A stretch of 10,691 nt of DNA from Phycisphaerae bacterium (GTDB taxonomy: Bacteria > Planctomycetota > Phycisphaerae > UBA1845 > PWPN01): the NCBI GenBank assembly GCA_003557125.1, contig PWPN01000318.1, forward strand, positions 1 to 10,691. Direction: 5' to 3'. The translations under genes were made by a program, and so were the position numbers. Shown one piece after another: positions 1-7,400 of the stretch. The notes beneath the pieces are model-generated. The model ran no database searches. It was given only the letters and a program-made list of their open reading frames with translations, and had not been told where the DNA came from. How positions within the stretch are numbered: position 1 is the stretch's first letter; every line of letters begins with the position of its first letter.

Positions 1-17
1 AAAGGGAGGTAAGTAAG

Positions 18-200
18 ATGGGACTTTTGGCGTGGGCAATTATCTTTTTCGTAGTGGCGATTATTGCGGCGCTGCTTGGCTTTACGGGAATCGCAGGCGC
101 TGCCACCATGATCGCCCGGGTACTGTTCTTCATTTTCATCGTGCTGTTTTTGGTTCTGCTTCTGTCAGGATTGTTAGCGGGACGGGGTCCACACCCATGA
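18..200 (+). CDS. DUF1328 (YtjA/UPF0391-type) small membrane protein
   Basis: This 60-residue protein is almost entirely hydrophobic, with two membrane segments at about residues 5-25 and 32-54 joined by the motif GFTGIAGAA, and a short polar tail RGPHP. Size, two-helix layout and the central G-rich turn match the DUF1328/UPF0391 family (E. coli YtjA is about the same length), whose biochemical role is unknown; some members are reported as stress- or envelope-associated. The ATG at 18 is preceded by a near-perfect ribosome binding site, gggaggt at 4-10, seven bases away. The next gene starts 83 bases downstream on the same strand; the gap holds an imperfect inverted repeat at 228-248 (accgg...ccggt) without a T-run, so read-through into the lipoprotein pair is possible. 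The family call is from recognised sequence pattern; function is not inferable. Confidence 0.88.
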   Translation: MGLLAWAIIFFVVAIIAALLGFTGIAGAATMIARVLFFIFIVLFLVLLLSGLLAGRGPHP

Positions 201-283
201 CGTCATGAGCCCCAGCCCATAATGGGAACCGGTGTCTCGACATCCGGTACGGAAACATGTGAGTACGGTCATAGGAGAACTAC

Positions 284-685
284 ATGAGAATGATTCACGC
301 GAAACGCCTGATACCGTTGTTAATGATTACGGCTATGGCAGTAACCGGATGTCCTGAACGGCGTGTGACCGTTTCAGGTGCCCACTGGCAAGAGCTGACC
401 GTGATATCTCCAAGAGATGCAACGGTCGAACGTGGGAGCAGGGAGACGATTACAATTGAAGTTCGCCGTCAAGGGTTCCATACTCCGGTGACTGTGTCGT
501 TATCCGAACTGCCAGCCGGTATTCAGGCAGACCGAATGTCTCTGAACACCGGAACAAATTTGGCTACTTTCGTAATCAGGGCCGACGAAACTGCCCCTCT
601 TGTCACAGGTCATGCGGTACGGGTGACGGCTGAGGCAGAAGGAATGCGTGCACATACGCATTTCACGTTGGATGTGAAAGAATGA
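284..685 (+). CDS. lipoprotein with a single beta-sandwich (Ig-like) domain, first of a tandem pair
   Basis: The 133-residue product has a basic start (MRMIHAKR), a hydrophobic stretch and a lipobox AVTGC with Cys23 as the predicted lipidated residue, so it should be an envelope lipoprotein. Residues about 37-133 look like one beta-sandwich domain of the kind that often carries the pattern xxVxRGxxxxxxxxVRRxGFxxPVxVSLxxLPxG, seen in many secreted bacterial proteins; no catalytic motif is visible. A good ribosome binding site (aggag, 273-277) sits six bases before the ATG. The next gene, starting 26 bases after the stop, encodes a paralogue of the same length; by eye about a third of the domain residues match, including VRR, LPxG and LVxGH near the C-terminus. 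Base composition appears lower in G+C than in glmS or hflX. Role unknown; a structural or binding function is inference. Confidence 0.85.
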   Translation: MRMIHAKRLIPLLMITAMAVTGCPERRVTVSGAHWQELTVISPRDATVERGSRETITIEVRRQGFHTPVTVSLSELPAGIQADRMSLNTGTNLATFVIRADETAPLVTGHAVRVTAEAEGMRAHTHFTLDVKE

Positions 686-711
686 CCGCGGGATACATAA
701 GGAGCACGATC

Positions 712-1113
712 ATGATGAAGCGGATCTTCACAGTTATGTTGGTTGGGCTGATGGGTACCCTCGTTTTAGTCGGCTGCGAGCGCGAGGGGCCCGTAACGGA
801 TCGTGGAGCCCATCTTCAGCTCCAGGAGCCCTCCGACGTCACCATTACCCGTGGTGAGACGGCCGAGGTCACGCTGCGCGTTCGACGTGAACGTATCGAT
901 GACCCGATTCACATTTCGTTTGACGATCTGCCGGATGGGGTGAGCGTGGTGGACGGCCCGAGAGAACTTACCGGAGATGAAGGAACGTACATCCTTGAGG
1001 CTGATGAGGACGCCGATCTTGTCGAAGGGCACATGGCGTCGGTGACGGCCCGCGGGCCCGAGGATCTGAGCCATACGCAACATTTCCAGATCGACGTCGA
1101 GGAGCAGGAATAA
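712..1113 (+). CDS. lipoprotein with a beta-sandwich domain, second of the tandem pair
   Basis: Read from the ATG at 712 this is 133 residues, exactly the length of its upstream paralogue. The signal is MMKRIF followed by a hydrophobic core and lipobox LVGC, Cys22, then acidic residues. The domain (about residues 34-133) aligns with the preceding lipoprotein through the segments RGETAEVTLRVRR, LPDGV and DLVEGH. The frame is open back to an ATG at 682 that overlaps the stop of the preceding gene, but the start at 712 (or 715) is preferred because aaggag at 699-704 lies seven bases before it and because it puts the charged n-region next to the hydrophobic core. The protein is notably acidic compared with its neighbour, so the two copies have diverged in surface charge. 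The pair is probably cotranscribed and ends before the hairpin at 1178-1215. Function unknown. Confidence 0.85.
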   Translation: MMKRIFTVMLVGLMGTLVLVGCEREGPVTDRGAHLQLQEPSDVTITRGETAEVTLRVRRERIDDPIHISFDDLPDGVSVVDGPRELTGDEGTYILEADEDADLVEGHMASVTARGPEDLSHTQHFQIDVEEQE

Positions 1114-1172
1114 CACAGCCGATCGGATGGTATGCAGACTGTAAGCTGACGGCAGATAGACAACTGTGAAAC

Positions 1173-1220
1173 TCAAAGGGTTGGCCATTGCCCTGCAACG
1201 GGTGATGGCCAACCCTCATG
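1173..1220. terminator. strong hairpin after the lipoprotein pair
   Basis: An inverted repeat gggttggccat (1178-1188) / atggccaaccc (1205-1215) is perfect over 11 bp and continues through two G-T pairs and ccc/ggg to a six-base loop (tgcaac), giving a 16-bp stem. It lies 64 bases after the second lipoprotein stop in the gap between convergent genes. There is no T-run on either side, so it is terminator-like or a 3'-end-protecting hairpin rather than a canonical intrinsic terminator. Confidence 0.5.
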
Positions 1221-1254
1221 CATTCGTAAAATCTCTTGTGATTGCGATGATGGA

Positions 1255-1390
1255 TTGACGGGCAAGATGCCCGTCCCACCCGTTAAGATGCCCAGCTCAG
1301 TTAGGTGGTACGGCAAACAGGGCGGTACGGCAAACAGGGCCGTACGGTAAACAGGGTGGTACGGGCGTCTCGCCCGTCGGGATGTTCCCT
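1255..1390. repeat. repeat island: one 36-base palindromic unit facing an inverted copy
   Basis: At 1255-1290 lies a unit beginning ttgacgggcaagatgcccgt and ending cgttaagatg, nearly identical to the tandem units at 4570-4713. Its core gacgggc/gcccgtc is a 7-bp hairpin. At about 1355-1380 the related sequence gggtggtacgggcg-tct-cgcccgtc is the reverse complement of the same unit with changes, so the island is bounded by opposed copies. Between them are the 17-base direct repeats listed separately. The island fills most of the 328-base convergent gap between the second lipoprotein and the response regulator. No gene is credible here. Confidence 0.8.
1307..1365. repeat. 17-base tandem repeat, three copies plus a partial
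   Basis: The unit ggtacggcaaacagggc occurs exactly at 1307-1323 and 1324-1340, with a variant (cgtacggtaaacagggt) at 1341-1357, and the first bases of a fourth at 1358-1365 run into the inverted palindromic element. The ggtacgg start of the unit equals the start of that element, which suggests that the array grew by slippage at its edge. Confidence 0.85.
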
Positions 1391-1441
1391 TCAAAGCGGA
1401 CTCGTCCCCGGAAGATGACACATCCGGCAAGCGGCAGTGAA

Positions 1442-2128
1442 TCAGGCTTGGATGACACCTTCGCGGATCGCGTAACGGGCGAGCTCGACCCGGTCGTGGA
1501 TGTCGAGCTTGGCCATGAGCGATGTCTTCTGTTTGTCGGCTGTCTTATAGCTGATGCCCAAGAGCGAGGCTGCTTCCTTGAGGCTCAACCCTTGCGCGAG
1601 AATGCGCAGAAGTTCGCGTTCGCGCGGGCTCAGGGCGCTCAGCCGACTGTGCAACGGGGTGGCCAGTCGGATCTGTTTACTGTCGACGACGAGCCGCTTC
1701 ATGAGAAGGGATGAACAGTGGAAACCGCCGGCCGCCACGCAGCGCACCGCCTGGGCGAGCGATGCGAGACCGTCGTGCTTGAGGACGAACCCGTTGGCTT
1801 TGACGCGAAGCGCCTGGTCGAGGTAATCGTCGTGCGCATAGGCTGTGAACAGAACGAAGAGTGTGTCCGGCAGGCGGGAACGGATAATCCGGATGGCGTC
1901 GAAGCAGCTCGCGCCGGGCATGTCGATATCCATGAGCACGACAGCCGGCTTCAGTTCGATCGCTTTGCGGATGGCCTCGTCAGCGTCTGAAGCGGTCCCG
2001 ACGACCTCGATCCCCTGCTCGGTATTCAAGACCGCACTGACGCTGTCGCGCACCAGGCCATGGTCATCCACCACGAGCAGTCGGATGATCTGACCGTCAC
2101 CGTTCACGGATGGATCCGGCTGGGCCAT
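1442..2128 (-). CDS. NarL/FixJ-family response regulator (REC plus LuxR-type HTH), orphan
   Basis: The 228-residue protein has a receiver domain at about residues 15-133 and a LuxR-type helix-turn-helix at about 163-223. Receiver landmarks are all present: acidic pair Asp21-Asp22 (VVDDH), phosphoacceptor Asp67 in VVLMDIDMPG, Thr95 in FTAY and Lys117. The output domain has the usual LSPRE at 166-170 and a recognition region around GISYKTADKQKTSLMAKL. It should be a phosphorylation-controlled DNA-binding transcription regulator in the cytoplasm. The ATG at 2128 is preceded on its strand by agaggga about six bases away. No histidine kinase is adjacent; the upstream neighbour on the same strand is a glycosyltransferase ending 65 bases away, so cotranscription with envelope genes is possible but unproven. 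Targets cannot be told from the sequence. The domain assignment is secure. Confidence 0.95.
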   Translation of the reverse strand: MAQPDPSVNGDGQIIRLLVVDDHGLVRDSVSAVLNTEQGIEVVGTASDADEAIRKAIELKPAVVLMDIDMPGASCFDAIRIIRSRLPDTLFVLFTAYAHDDYLDQALRVKANGFVLKHDGLASLAQAVRCVAAGGFHCSSLLMKRLVVDSKQIRLATPLHSRLSALSPRERELLRILAQGLSLKEAASLLGISYKTADKQKTSLMAKLDIHDRVELARYAIREGVIQA

Positions 2129-2142
2129 GTCATATCCCTCTT

Positions 2143-2172
2143 TCGCTCGACGAGCTTAACTAAGCTAAGCGA
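2143..2172. promoter_or_regulatory. nested palindromes upstream of the response regulator
   Basis: The 65-base gap before the regulator contains gctcg-a-cgagc (2145-2155, perfect), agctta-ac-taagct (2153-2166, perfect) and outer arms tcgct (2143-2147) / agcga (2168-2172). Such dense symmetry could be an operator, for example for autoregulation, or a weak hairpin between the glycosyltransferase and regulator genes. There is no direct evidence for either use. Confidence 0.3.
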
Positions 2173-2193
2173 GAATTTCACCAACGCAGCCCC

Positions 2194-3393
2194 TCAACCC
2201 CCATGATGAGCTCTATGGGGTTCAATATCGACGCTTGCACTAGAAAATGTCCCGAGCATGATACTATAGACCTGTCTCCAGCGCGGGACGAGGGAAACCG
2301 TGTCAAGATGTTGAAAAACCCACTTTTGAGCCTGTCGGCCCAGCGTTTCAGCCCAGGCAGGCCCATCCAGTACCCGTTCGAGCCCCTCAGCCAACGCCTC
2401 GGCAGACCCCGACGGGACCAGCAGGCCGGTCCGTTCCGGGGCGATGAGGTCGCGATTTCCGGGAACGTCGGTGGCCACGATGGGCAGACCTGCCGCCATC
2501 GCCTCCAGGACGGCATTGGGCAGCCCTTCGGTCCGTGAGCCGAACAGAAAAACGTCGCCGGCTGCTAAAATTTCGGGTACGTCCGAGCGGTTGCCCAGCA
2601 GATGGACCCGTTCGCCGAGGTCGTGCGCCCGGATGAGCTTCTCGACCTGCGGCCGATACGCCCCCTCACCGGCCAGGACGAACCGCACCGCCCGCCGCTG
2701 TGACACCTTGGCCACGGCCCCGATCATCTCCTCGAAGCCTTTGACCGGATCGAGTCGGCCCGTCCAGACGATGAGCGCTTCATCGTCGCCTGCGCCGAGT
2801 GCCCGGCGGTCCAGGGGAGCAGCCGAGGCGAATCGCGTGACATCGACCGCACCCCAGACGCACCGCAGCCGGGAGCGGGGGATGTGTGCTCTGCGGGCGA
2901 GATGTTCGCAGACGGAAGGGGAGTTCGCGATCTCGCAGCGGCAGAGCCTGCACGTCAGATTGTCGAGCGTCAGATGCCAGCCCCGCTCGCGCTCGACGGT
3001 CTGGATCTCGCAAAGAATGCGCGAAACGGGGACGCCCGCAATCGGGCCGACGAGCCGGGCCGCGATGTTGGCGTGAAAGAGCAGGGCGTGAAGAATGTCC
3101 GGACGGCGCCGTCGGAGGTGCAGATACAGGCGCGCCAGTGCGCCGACATCCCAAGGCTGACGCGCGTTGCACGCTTCAACGGTTACGCCCGCCTCTTCGA
3201 GCTTTTGCCCGATCGGCCCCTTGTCGGCCAACGCGATGACCTGGACGTCGGCCCCCGCGGCGAGCATCCCCGTCGCCAGTCGGTAAAGGTGCAACGGCAC
3301 ACCGCCGACCTCAAGATCGGTGATCACATAGGTGATCCGGGGCGGCCTACTCCCGGCACTCGATTCGGGACTTTTTTCAGGGCAAACAGGCAA
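2194..3393 (-). CDS. GT4-family glycosyltransferase (GT-B fold)
   Basis: The 399-residue product has the two-domain layout of GT4 glycosyltransferases. The N-terminal acceptor domain starts at about residue 19 (ITYVITDLEVGG) with the glycine loop that opens the GT-B fold. The C-terminal donor domain starts near VWTGRLDPVKGF (209-220), where Arg213 and Lys218 would contact the nucleotide-sugar phosphates, and holds the EX7E motif Glu289-GLPNAVL-Glu297 followed by GLPIVATDVPGN. The likely role is transfer of a sugar from a nucleotide or activated donor to a lipid or glycan acceptor in envelope or exopolysaccharide synthesis; the actual sugar is unknown. No signal or membrane segment is seen. 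The start is TTG at 3393, supported by aggag seven bases upstream on that strand; the first internal Met (residue 43) would cut into the fold. It lies between murQ (115 bases upstream) and the response regulator on the same strand. Confidence 0.93.
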   Translation of the reverse strand: MPVCPEKSPESSAGSRPPRITYVITDLEVGGVPLHLYRLATGMLAAGADVQVIALADKGPIGQKLEEAGVTVEACNARQPWDVGALARLYLHLRRRRPDILHALLFHANIAARLVGPIAGVPVSRILCEIQTVERERGWHLTLDNLTCRLCRCEIANSPSVCEHLARRAHIPRSRLRCVWGAVDVTRFASAAPLDRRALGAGDDEALIVWTGRLDPVKGFEEMIGAVAKVSQRRAVRFVLAGEGAYRPQVEKLIRAHDLGERVHLLGNRSDVPEILAAGDVFLFGSRTEGLPNAVLEAMAAGLPIVATDVPGNRDLIAPERTGLLVPSGSAEALAEGLERVLDGPAWAETLGRQAQKWVFQHLDTVSLVPRWRQVYSIMLGTFSSASVDIEPHRAHHGG

Positions 3394-3462
3394 CAGGCTG
3401 CTCCTGTCGTGGGCCCTCGTTCAGGGCGATGGCATCTTCCGACGGACCGCCCGTATGGGATC

Positions 3463-3488
3463 AAAAGGCTTTCCAAGCTTTGCCTTTC
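3463..3488 (-). terminator. possible hairpin terminator after murQ
   Basis: Arms aaaggc (3464-3469) and gccttt (3482-3487) flank a 12-base loop in the gap between murQ and the glycosyltransferase. Read on the minus strand the hairpin lies just after the murQ stop and ends in gccttttga, giving a short U-run. The stem is only six pairs, so termination would be partial at best. Confidence 0.35.
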
Positions 3489-3508
3489 GGGCTTTCGGGT
3501 ACTGCACT

Positions 3509-4411
3509 TCAGGATGCCAGGACTGCGCGGACGTTGCCTTCGTGCCGGTCGAGCAAGGCCGATGCGGTTTGCAGATCCACGTTCTTGAAATGCATGACGA
3601 TGGCTGCCTTGACTTGGCCTTCGGCTGCGTGCAGCTTCTCCAGGGCTGTCTCGCGTTCCAGGCCCGTCACAGCCGCAATGATCCGTGCACCGCGGTCGAC
3701 GAGTTTGCGGTTGGCGTACGCGTTCACGTCGACCATGAGATTTTCATAGACCTTCCCCATTCGCACCATCGCGACGGTCGTGATCATGTTGAGCACGAGC
3801 TTGGTAGCTGTCCCCGCCTTCATCCGCGTCGAACCGGTGATGACCTCCGGCCCGACGATGACGCGAATCGAAACGTCCGCTTCGTCGGGACAATGCTCAG
3901 CCGGTACGCATGCGAGAAAGACCGTCCGGGCCCCAGCCTGCTTCGCATAGCGGATCGCACCATGGACGAACGGCGTCGTACCGCCCGTCGCGATGCCGAC
4001 AAGCACGTCCGCGGGACCGATCTTCCGCTCTTCGAGTGCATCGGCGCCTGCCTGCGCACTGTCCTCGGCGCCCTCGATCGATCGGAACATCGCTTCTCTA
4101 CCGCCGGCGATGATACCCTGGACCCGGGACGGATCGGACAGAAAAGTAGGGGGGCACTCGGCCGCATCGATGACGCCGAGCCGCCCGCTCGTGCCCGCAC
4201 CCGCGTAGAAAAGTCGGCCGCTGGCTTTGAACGCAGCCACCACAAGATCGATGGCAGCGACAATCTGCTCTTTGGCAGCCGCGACGGCTGTGGGTACCCC
4301 GGCGTCCTCGCTGTTGATCAGGTCAAAAGCTTCGGAGACCGTCATCCGGTCGATCCGCTTCGACCGCTCGTTACTCAACTCCGTCGTAAAATGGCCGCGA
4401 TCCTGCGTCAT
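3509..4411 (-). CDS. murQ: N-acetylmuramic acid 6-phosphate etherase
   Basis: MurQ cleaves the lactyl ether of MurNAc-6-phosphate to give GlcNAc-6-phosphate and D-lactate in cytoplasmic peptidoglycan recycling. The 300-residue reading matches the family length (E. coli about 298). It shows one SIS domain with phosphate-binding GAGTSGRLG (71-79), the family signature IDAAECPPTF (81-90) with catalytic Glu85, EGAEDS (113-118) with the second catalytic acid Glu116, GIATGGTTPFV (139-149), and TGSTRMKAGTATKLVLNM (192-209). The start chosen is the ATG at 4411 because MurQ homology begins just after it (TTELSNERSKRID); its ribosome binding site is weak (ggga). An in-frame ATG at 4435 is an alternative. 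The frame stays open through the repeat array to 4702, but that extension is repeat-derived and not protein. No MurNAc kinase or transporter is adjacent; glmS diverges from it. Confidence 0.95.
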   Translation of the reverse strand: MTQDRGHFTTELSNERSKRIDRMTVSEAFDLINSEDAGVPTAVAAAKEQIVAAIDLVVAAFKASGRLFYAGAGTSGRLGVIDAAECPPTFLSDPSRVQGIIAGGREAMFRSIEGAEDSAQAGADALEERKIGPADVLVGIATGGTTPFVHGAIRYAKQAGARTVFLACVPAEHCPDEADVSIRVIVGPEVITGSTRMKAGTATKLVLNMITTVAMVRMGKVYENLMVDVNAYANRKLVDRGARIIAAVTGLERETALEKLHAAEGQVKAAIVMHFKNVDLQTASALLDRHEGNVRAVLAS

Positions 4412-4448
4412 TGAGAGATCCCGAATGCAGGGCATCTGCCCAGGTCCG

Positions 4449-4495
4449 GAGCAGAGGTGCGATAAAGAAAAGATGTAAATAGCGCACCTGTGCTC
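4449..4495 (-). promoter_or_regulatory. long inverted repeat upstream of murQ
   Basis: Arms gagcagaggtgcg (4449-4461) and cgcacctgtgctc (4483-4495) pair over 13 bp with a single mismatch, enclosing a 21-base A+T-rich centre. It ends 38 bases before the murQ start. As RNA on the minus strand it would be a stable 5'-leader hairpin; as DNA it could be an operator around a promoter, since the A+T-rich centre contrasts with the surroundings. Its arms resemble those of the hairpin before glmS (shared caggt-cg / cg-acct cores). Confidence 0.5.
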
Positions 4496-4569
4496 TACAC
4501 TTCGTCCCCCCACAGTCCTTTCGAGCGGGATCACTGTAGCGTTGGCGCGATAAAAAGTCGATTGTGAGG

Positions 4570-4735
4570 TTGACGGGCAAGATGCCCGTCCCACCCGTGA
4601 AGATGTTGACGGGCAAGATGCCCGTCCCACCCGTGAAGATGTTGACGGGCAAGATGCCCGTCCCACCCGTGAAGATGTTGACGGGCAAGACGCCCGTCCC
4701 ACCCGGCAGGATGCCCAATCCCACCCGTGAAGATG
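4570..4735. repeat. 36-base tandem repeat array, four units plus a partial
   Basis: Three identical units lie at 4570-4605, 4606-4641 and 4642-4677. Each starts ttgacgggcaagatgcccgt and ends cacccgtgaagatg. A fourth with changes (aagac, ccggcagg) is at 4678-4713, and a truncated one at 4714-4735. Each unit contains the hairpin gacgggc-aagat-gcccgtc. Because 36 is divisible by three, several frames stay open and produce false periodic peptides. Identical copies point to recent expansion. The array sits in the 502-base gap between the divergent murQ and glmS genes, so it separates their control regions. Confidence 0.95.
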
Positions 4736-4750
4736 CCGGGGAATGTGGGG

Positions 4751-4783
4751 ATGGGTGGTACGGGCGTCCCCGCCCGTCGGGGA
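4751..4783. repeat. inverted copy of the array unit closing the island
   Basis: The sequence atgggtggtacgggcg-tccc-cgcccgtcgggg contains the 7-bp hairpin acgggcg (4760-4766) / cgcccgt (4771-4777). It is a diverged reverse complement of the 36-base unit and closely matches the right boundary of the island at 1355-1380. The spacer 4736-4750 is G-rich and otherwise featureless. Confidence 0.75.
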
Positions 4784-4853
4784 ATGCCATGACTGCGCGC
4801 CGAAGATGTGTGAGCTTCGTATACTTGTTTAGGGGAGTAGCGAATGTGATAAC

Positions 4854-4902
4854 GGCAGCAGGTCGATACCACGGATAGACCAGATCTCAACGACCTGCTG
4901 TC
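4854..4902 (+). promoter_or_regulatory. leader hairpin abutting the glmS ribosome binding site
   Basis: Arms cagcaggtcg (4856-4865) and cgacctgctg (4891-4900) are perfectly complementary over 10 bp and extend by one G-T and one G-C pair to 4854/4902, around a 25-base loop. The 3' arm ends one base before the glmS Shine-Dalgarno sequence gaggg (4903-4907), so the stem could control ribosome access, or the DNA could be an operator. The conserved core of the glmS ribozyme was not recognised. A possible -10 (tatact, 4820-4825) lies upstream without a good -35. Confidence 0.5.
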
Positions 4903-4913
4903 GAGGGAAGTGC

Positions 4914-6740
<1,827 letters not shown>

Positions 6741-6866
6741 GGCGTCCAACCCGGCCGGCTGGGACTCGCCCGTCGGATGTGTGCCACTGCTCTGTGCATG
6801 GTGAAGGACAGCGCGGATGTGCTATTGTCCTGATTCTCCTGGGACGACGGTGCTCGGTACGAGCTC

Positions 6867-6898
6867 AAAGCCCCTGGCAGGCCTGCCAAGGGCTTTTT
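6867..6898 (+). terminator. intrinsic terminator downstream of glmS
   Basis: Arms aaagccc-c-tggcag (6867-6880) and ctgcca-a-gggcttt (6883-6896) pair over 13 of 14 positions with one C/A mismatch and a two-base apex, followed at once by a T-run (6894-6898). It lies 127 bases after the glmS stop. The core tggcaggcctgcca is nearly repeated in the hairpin at 10449-10479. The 126 bases between glmS and the hairpin show no gene. Confidence 0.88.
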
Positions 6899-6998
6899 GA
6901 CAACGAGACGGTCCACGCGAAGTCGAACATCCGAACCGATCATCGTCTGACGCGGCGCGCTTGAAAGCGAGCGGGGCAAAGATGCCGATACAAACAAA

Positions 6999-7253
6999 AT
7001 GAGCGACGAGCCGGACTACATTCTCGAAATCCGGGGCATCGAAGGTTCCGGTTCGAGCGGGAAGCGAACGCCGTCATCCGGAAACGCATGCCGGTGGATC
7101 GGTGTGCATTTCGATTGCTGCGGCGTCTATCTGCGCATTTATCGCAATCGGACGGGGGAAGCGTACGAAGGCGCCTGCCCGCACTGCGGCCGCCGTGCAC
7201 GGGTGCGGGTCGGCCCGGGAGGAACGAACGGGCGTCTGTTCCGGGCATTCTAA
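6999..7253 (+). CDS. small protein with a four-cysteine zinc-ribbon-like motif
   Basis: The 84-residue product has a variable polar N-terminus (residues 1-30) and a compact C-terminal half containing WIGVHFDCCGVYLRIYRN, then CPHCGRRARVRVGPGG. Cys40-Cys41 and Cys60-x2-Cys63 could form a zinc-binding knuckle pair; the first pair being adjacent rather than CxxC is unusual. The tail RVGPGGTNGRLF is rich in basic and glycine residues and could contact nucleic acid. The block pattern looks like that of a conserved family of small planctomycete hypotheticals, but I cannot name it. The ATG at 6999 has no clear Shine-Dalgarno sequence; no better in-frame start exists nearby. The gene stands alone between the glmS terminator and the convergent hflX. 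Coding status is inferred from the ordered cysteine motif and a sensible composition; zinc binding is inference. Confidence 0.7.
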   Translation: MSDEPDYILEIRGIEGSGSSGKRTPSSGNACRWIGVHFDCCGVYLRIYRNRTGEAYEGACPHCGRRARVRVGPGGTNGRLFRAF

Positions 7254-7352
7254 CAGGAAGGCGACCTGGCACATCAAGGGGCGCTGGCGGGTGGCCATCC
7301 GATGGGGGGCCTCTCTCTTCAGGGCAACCGCCGAGCAGATACGGATAACCAC

Positions 7353-7400
7353 TTCGCTTACGCCCTGCCCGACGAATTCGCTTACGCGCTGCCCGATGAC
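7353..7400. repeat. 24-base tandem duplication covering the 3' end of hflX
   Basis: Two adjacent 24-base copies, each starting ttcgcttacg and containing ctgcccga, lie at 7353-7376 and 7377-7400, with a few differences near their ends and one in the middle. The right copy contains the last hflX codons and its TAA (7382-7384); the left copy repeats them beyond the stop. The rest of the 128-base convergent gap (7254-7352) shows no gene or clear terminator. Confidence 0.8.

Noticed and set aside
228..248. Inverted repeat accgg...ccggt between the DUF1328 gene and the first lipoprotein
   Set aside because: It is short, has a bulge and no T-run; not enough to call a terminator or operator.
3332..4414. 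Plus-strand open frame of 360 codons opposite murQ
   Set aside because: It is a shadow of murQ, which has clear catalytic motifs on the minus strand.
4570..4735. CRISPR array
   Set aside because: The 36-base units abut directly with no unique spacers, and no cas gene is present.
4371..4890. Overlapping open frames encoding TGGTGILPVN and GWDGHLARQ peptides on the minus strand, and a KMPVPPVKM frame on the plus strand
   Set aside because: They are translations of the 36-base palindromic array, open only because the unit length is a multiple of three; no start signals or conserved protein features.
6897..6925. Perfect TTGACA -35 box overlapping the glmS terminator T-run
   Set aside because: No acceptable -10 hexamer lies 16-18 bases downstream, so it is probably chance.
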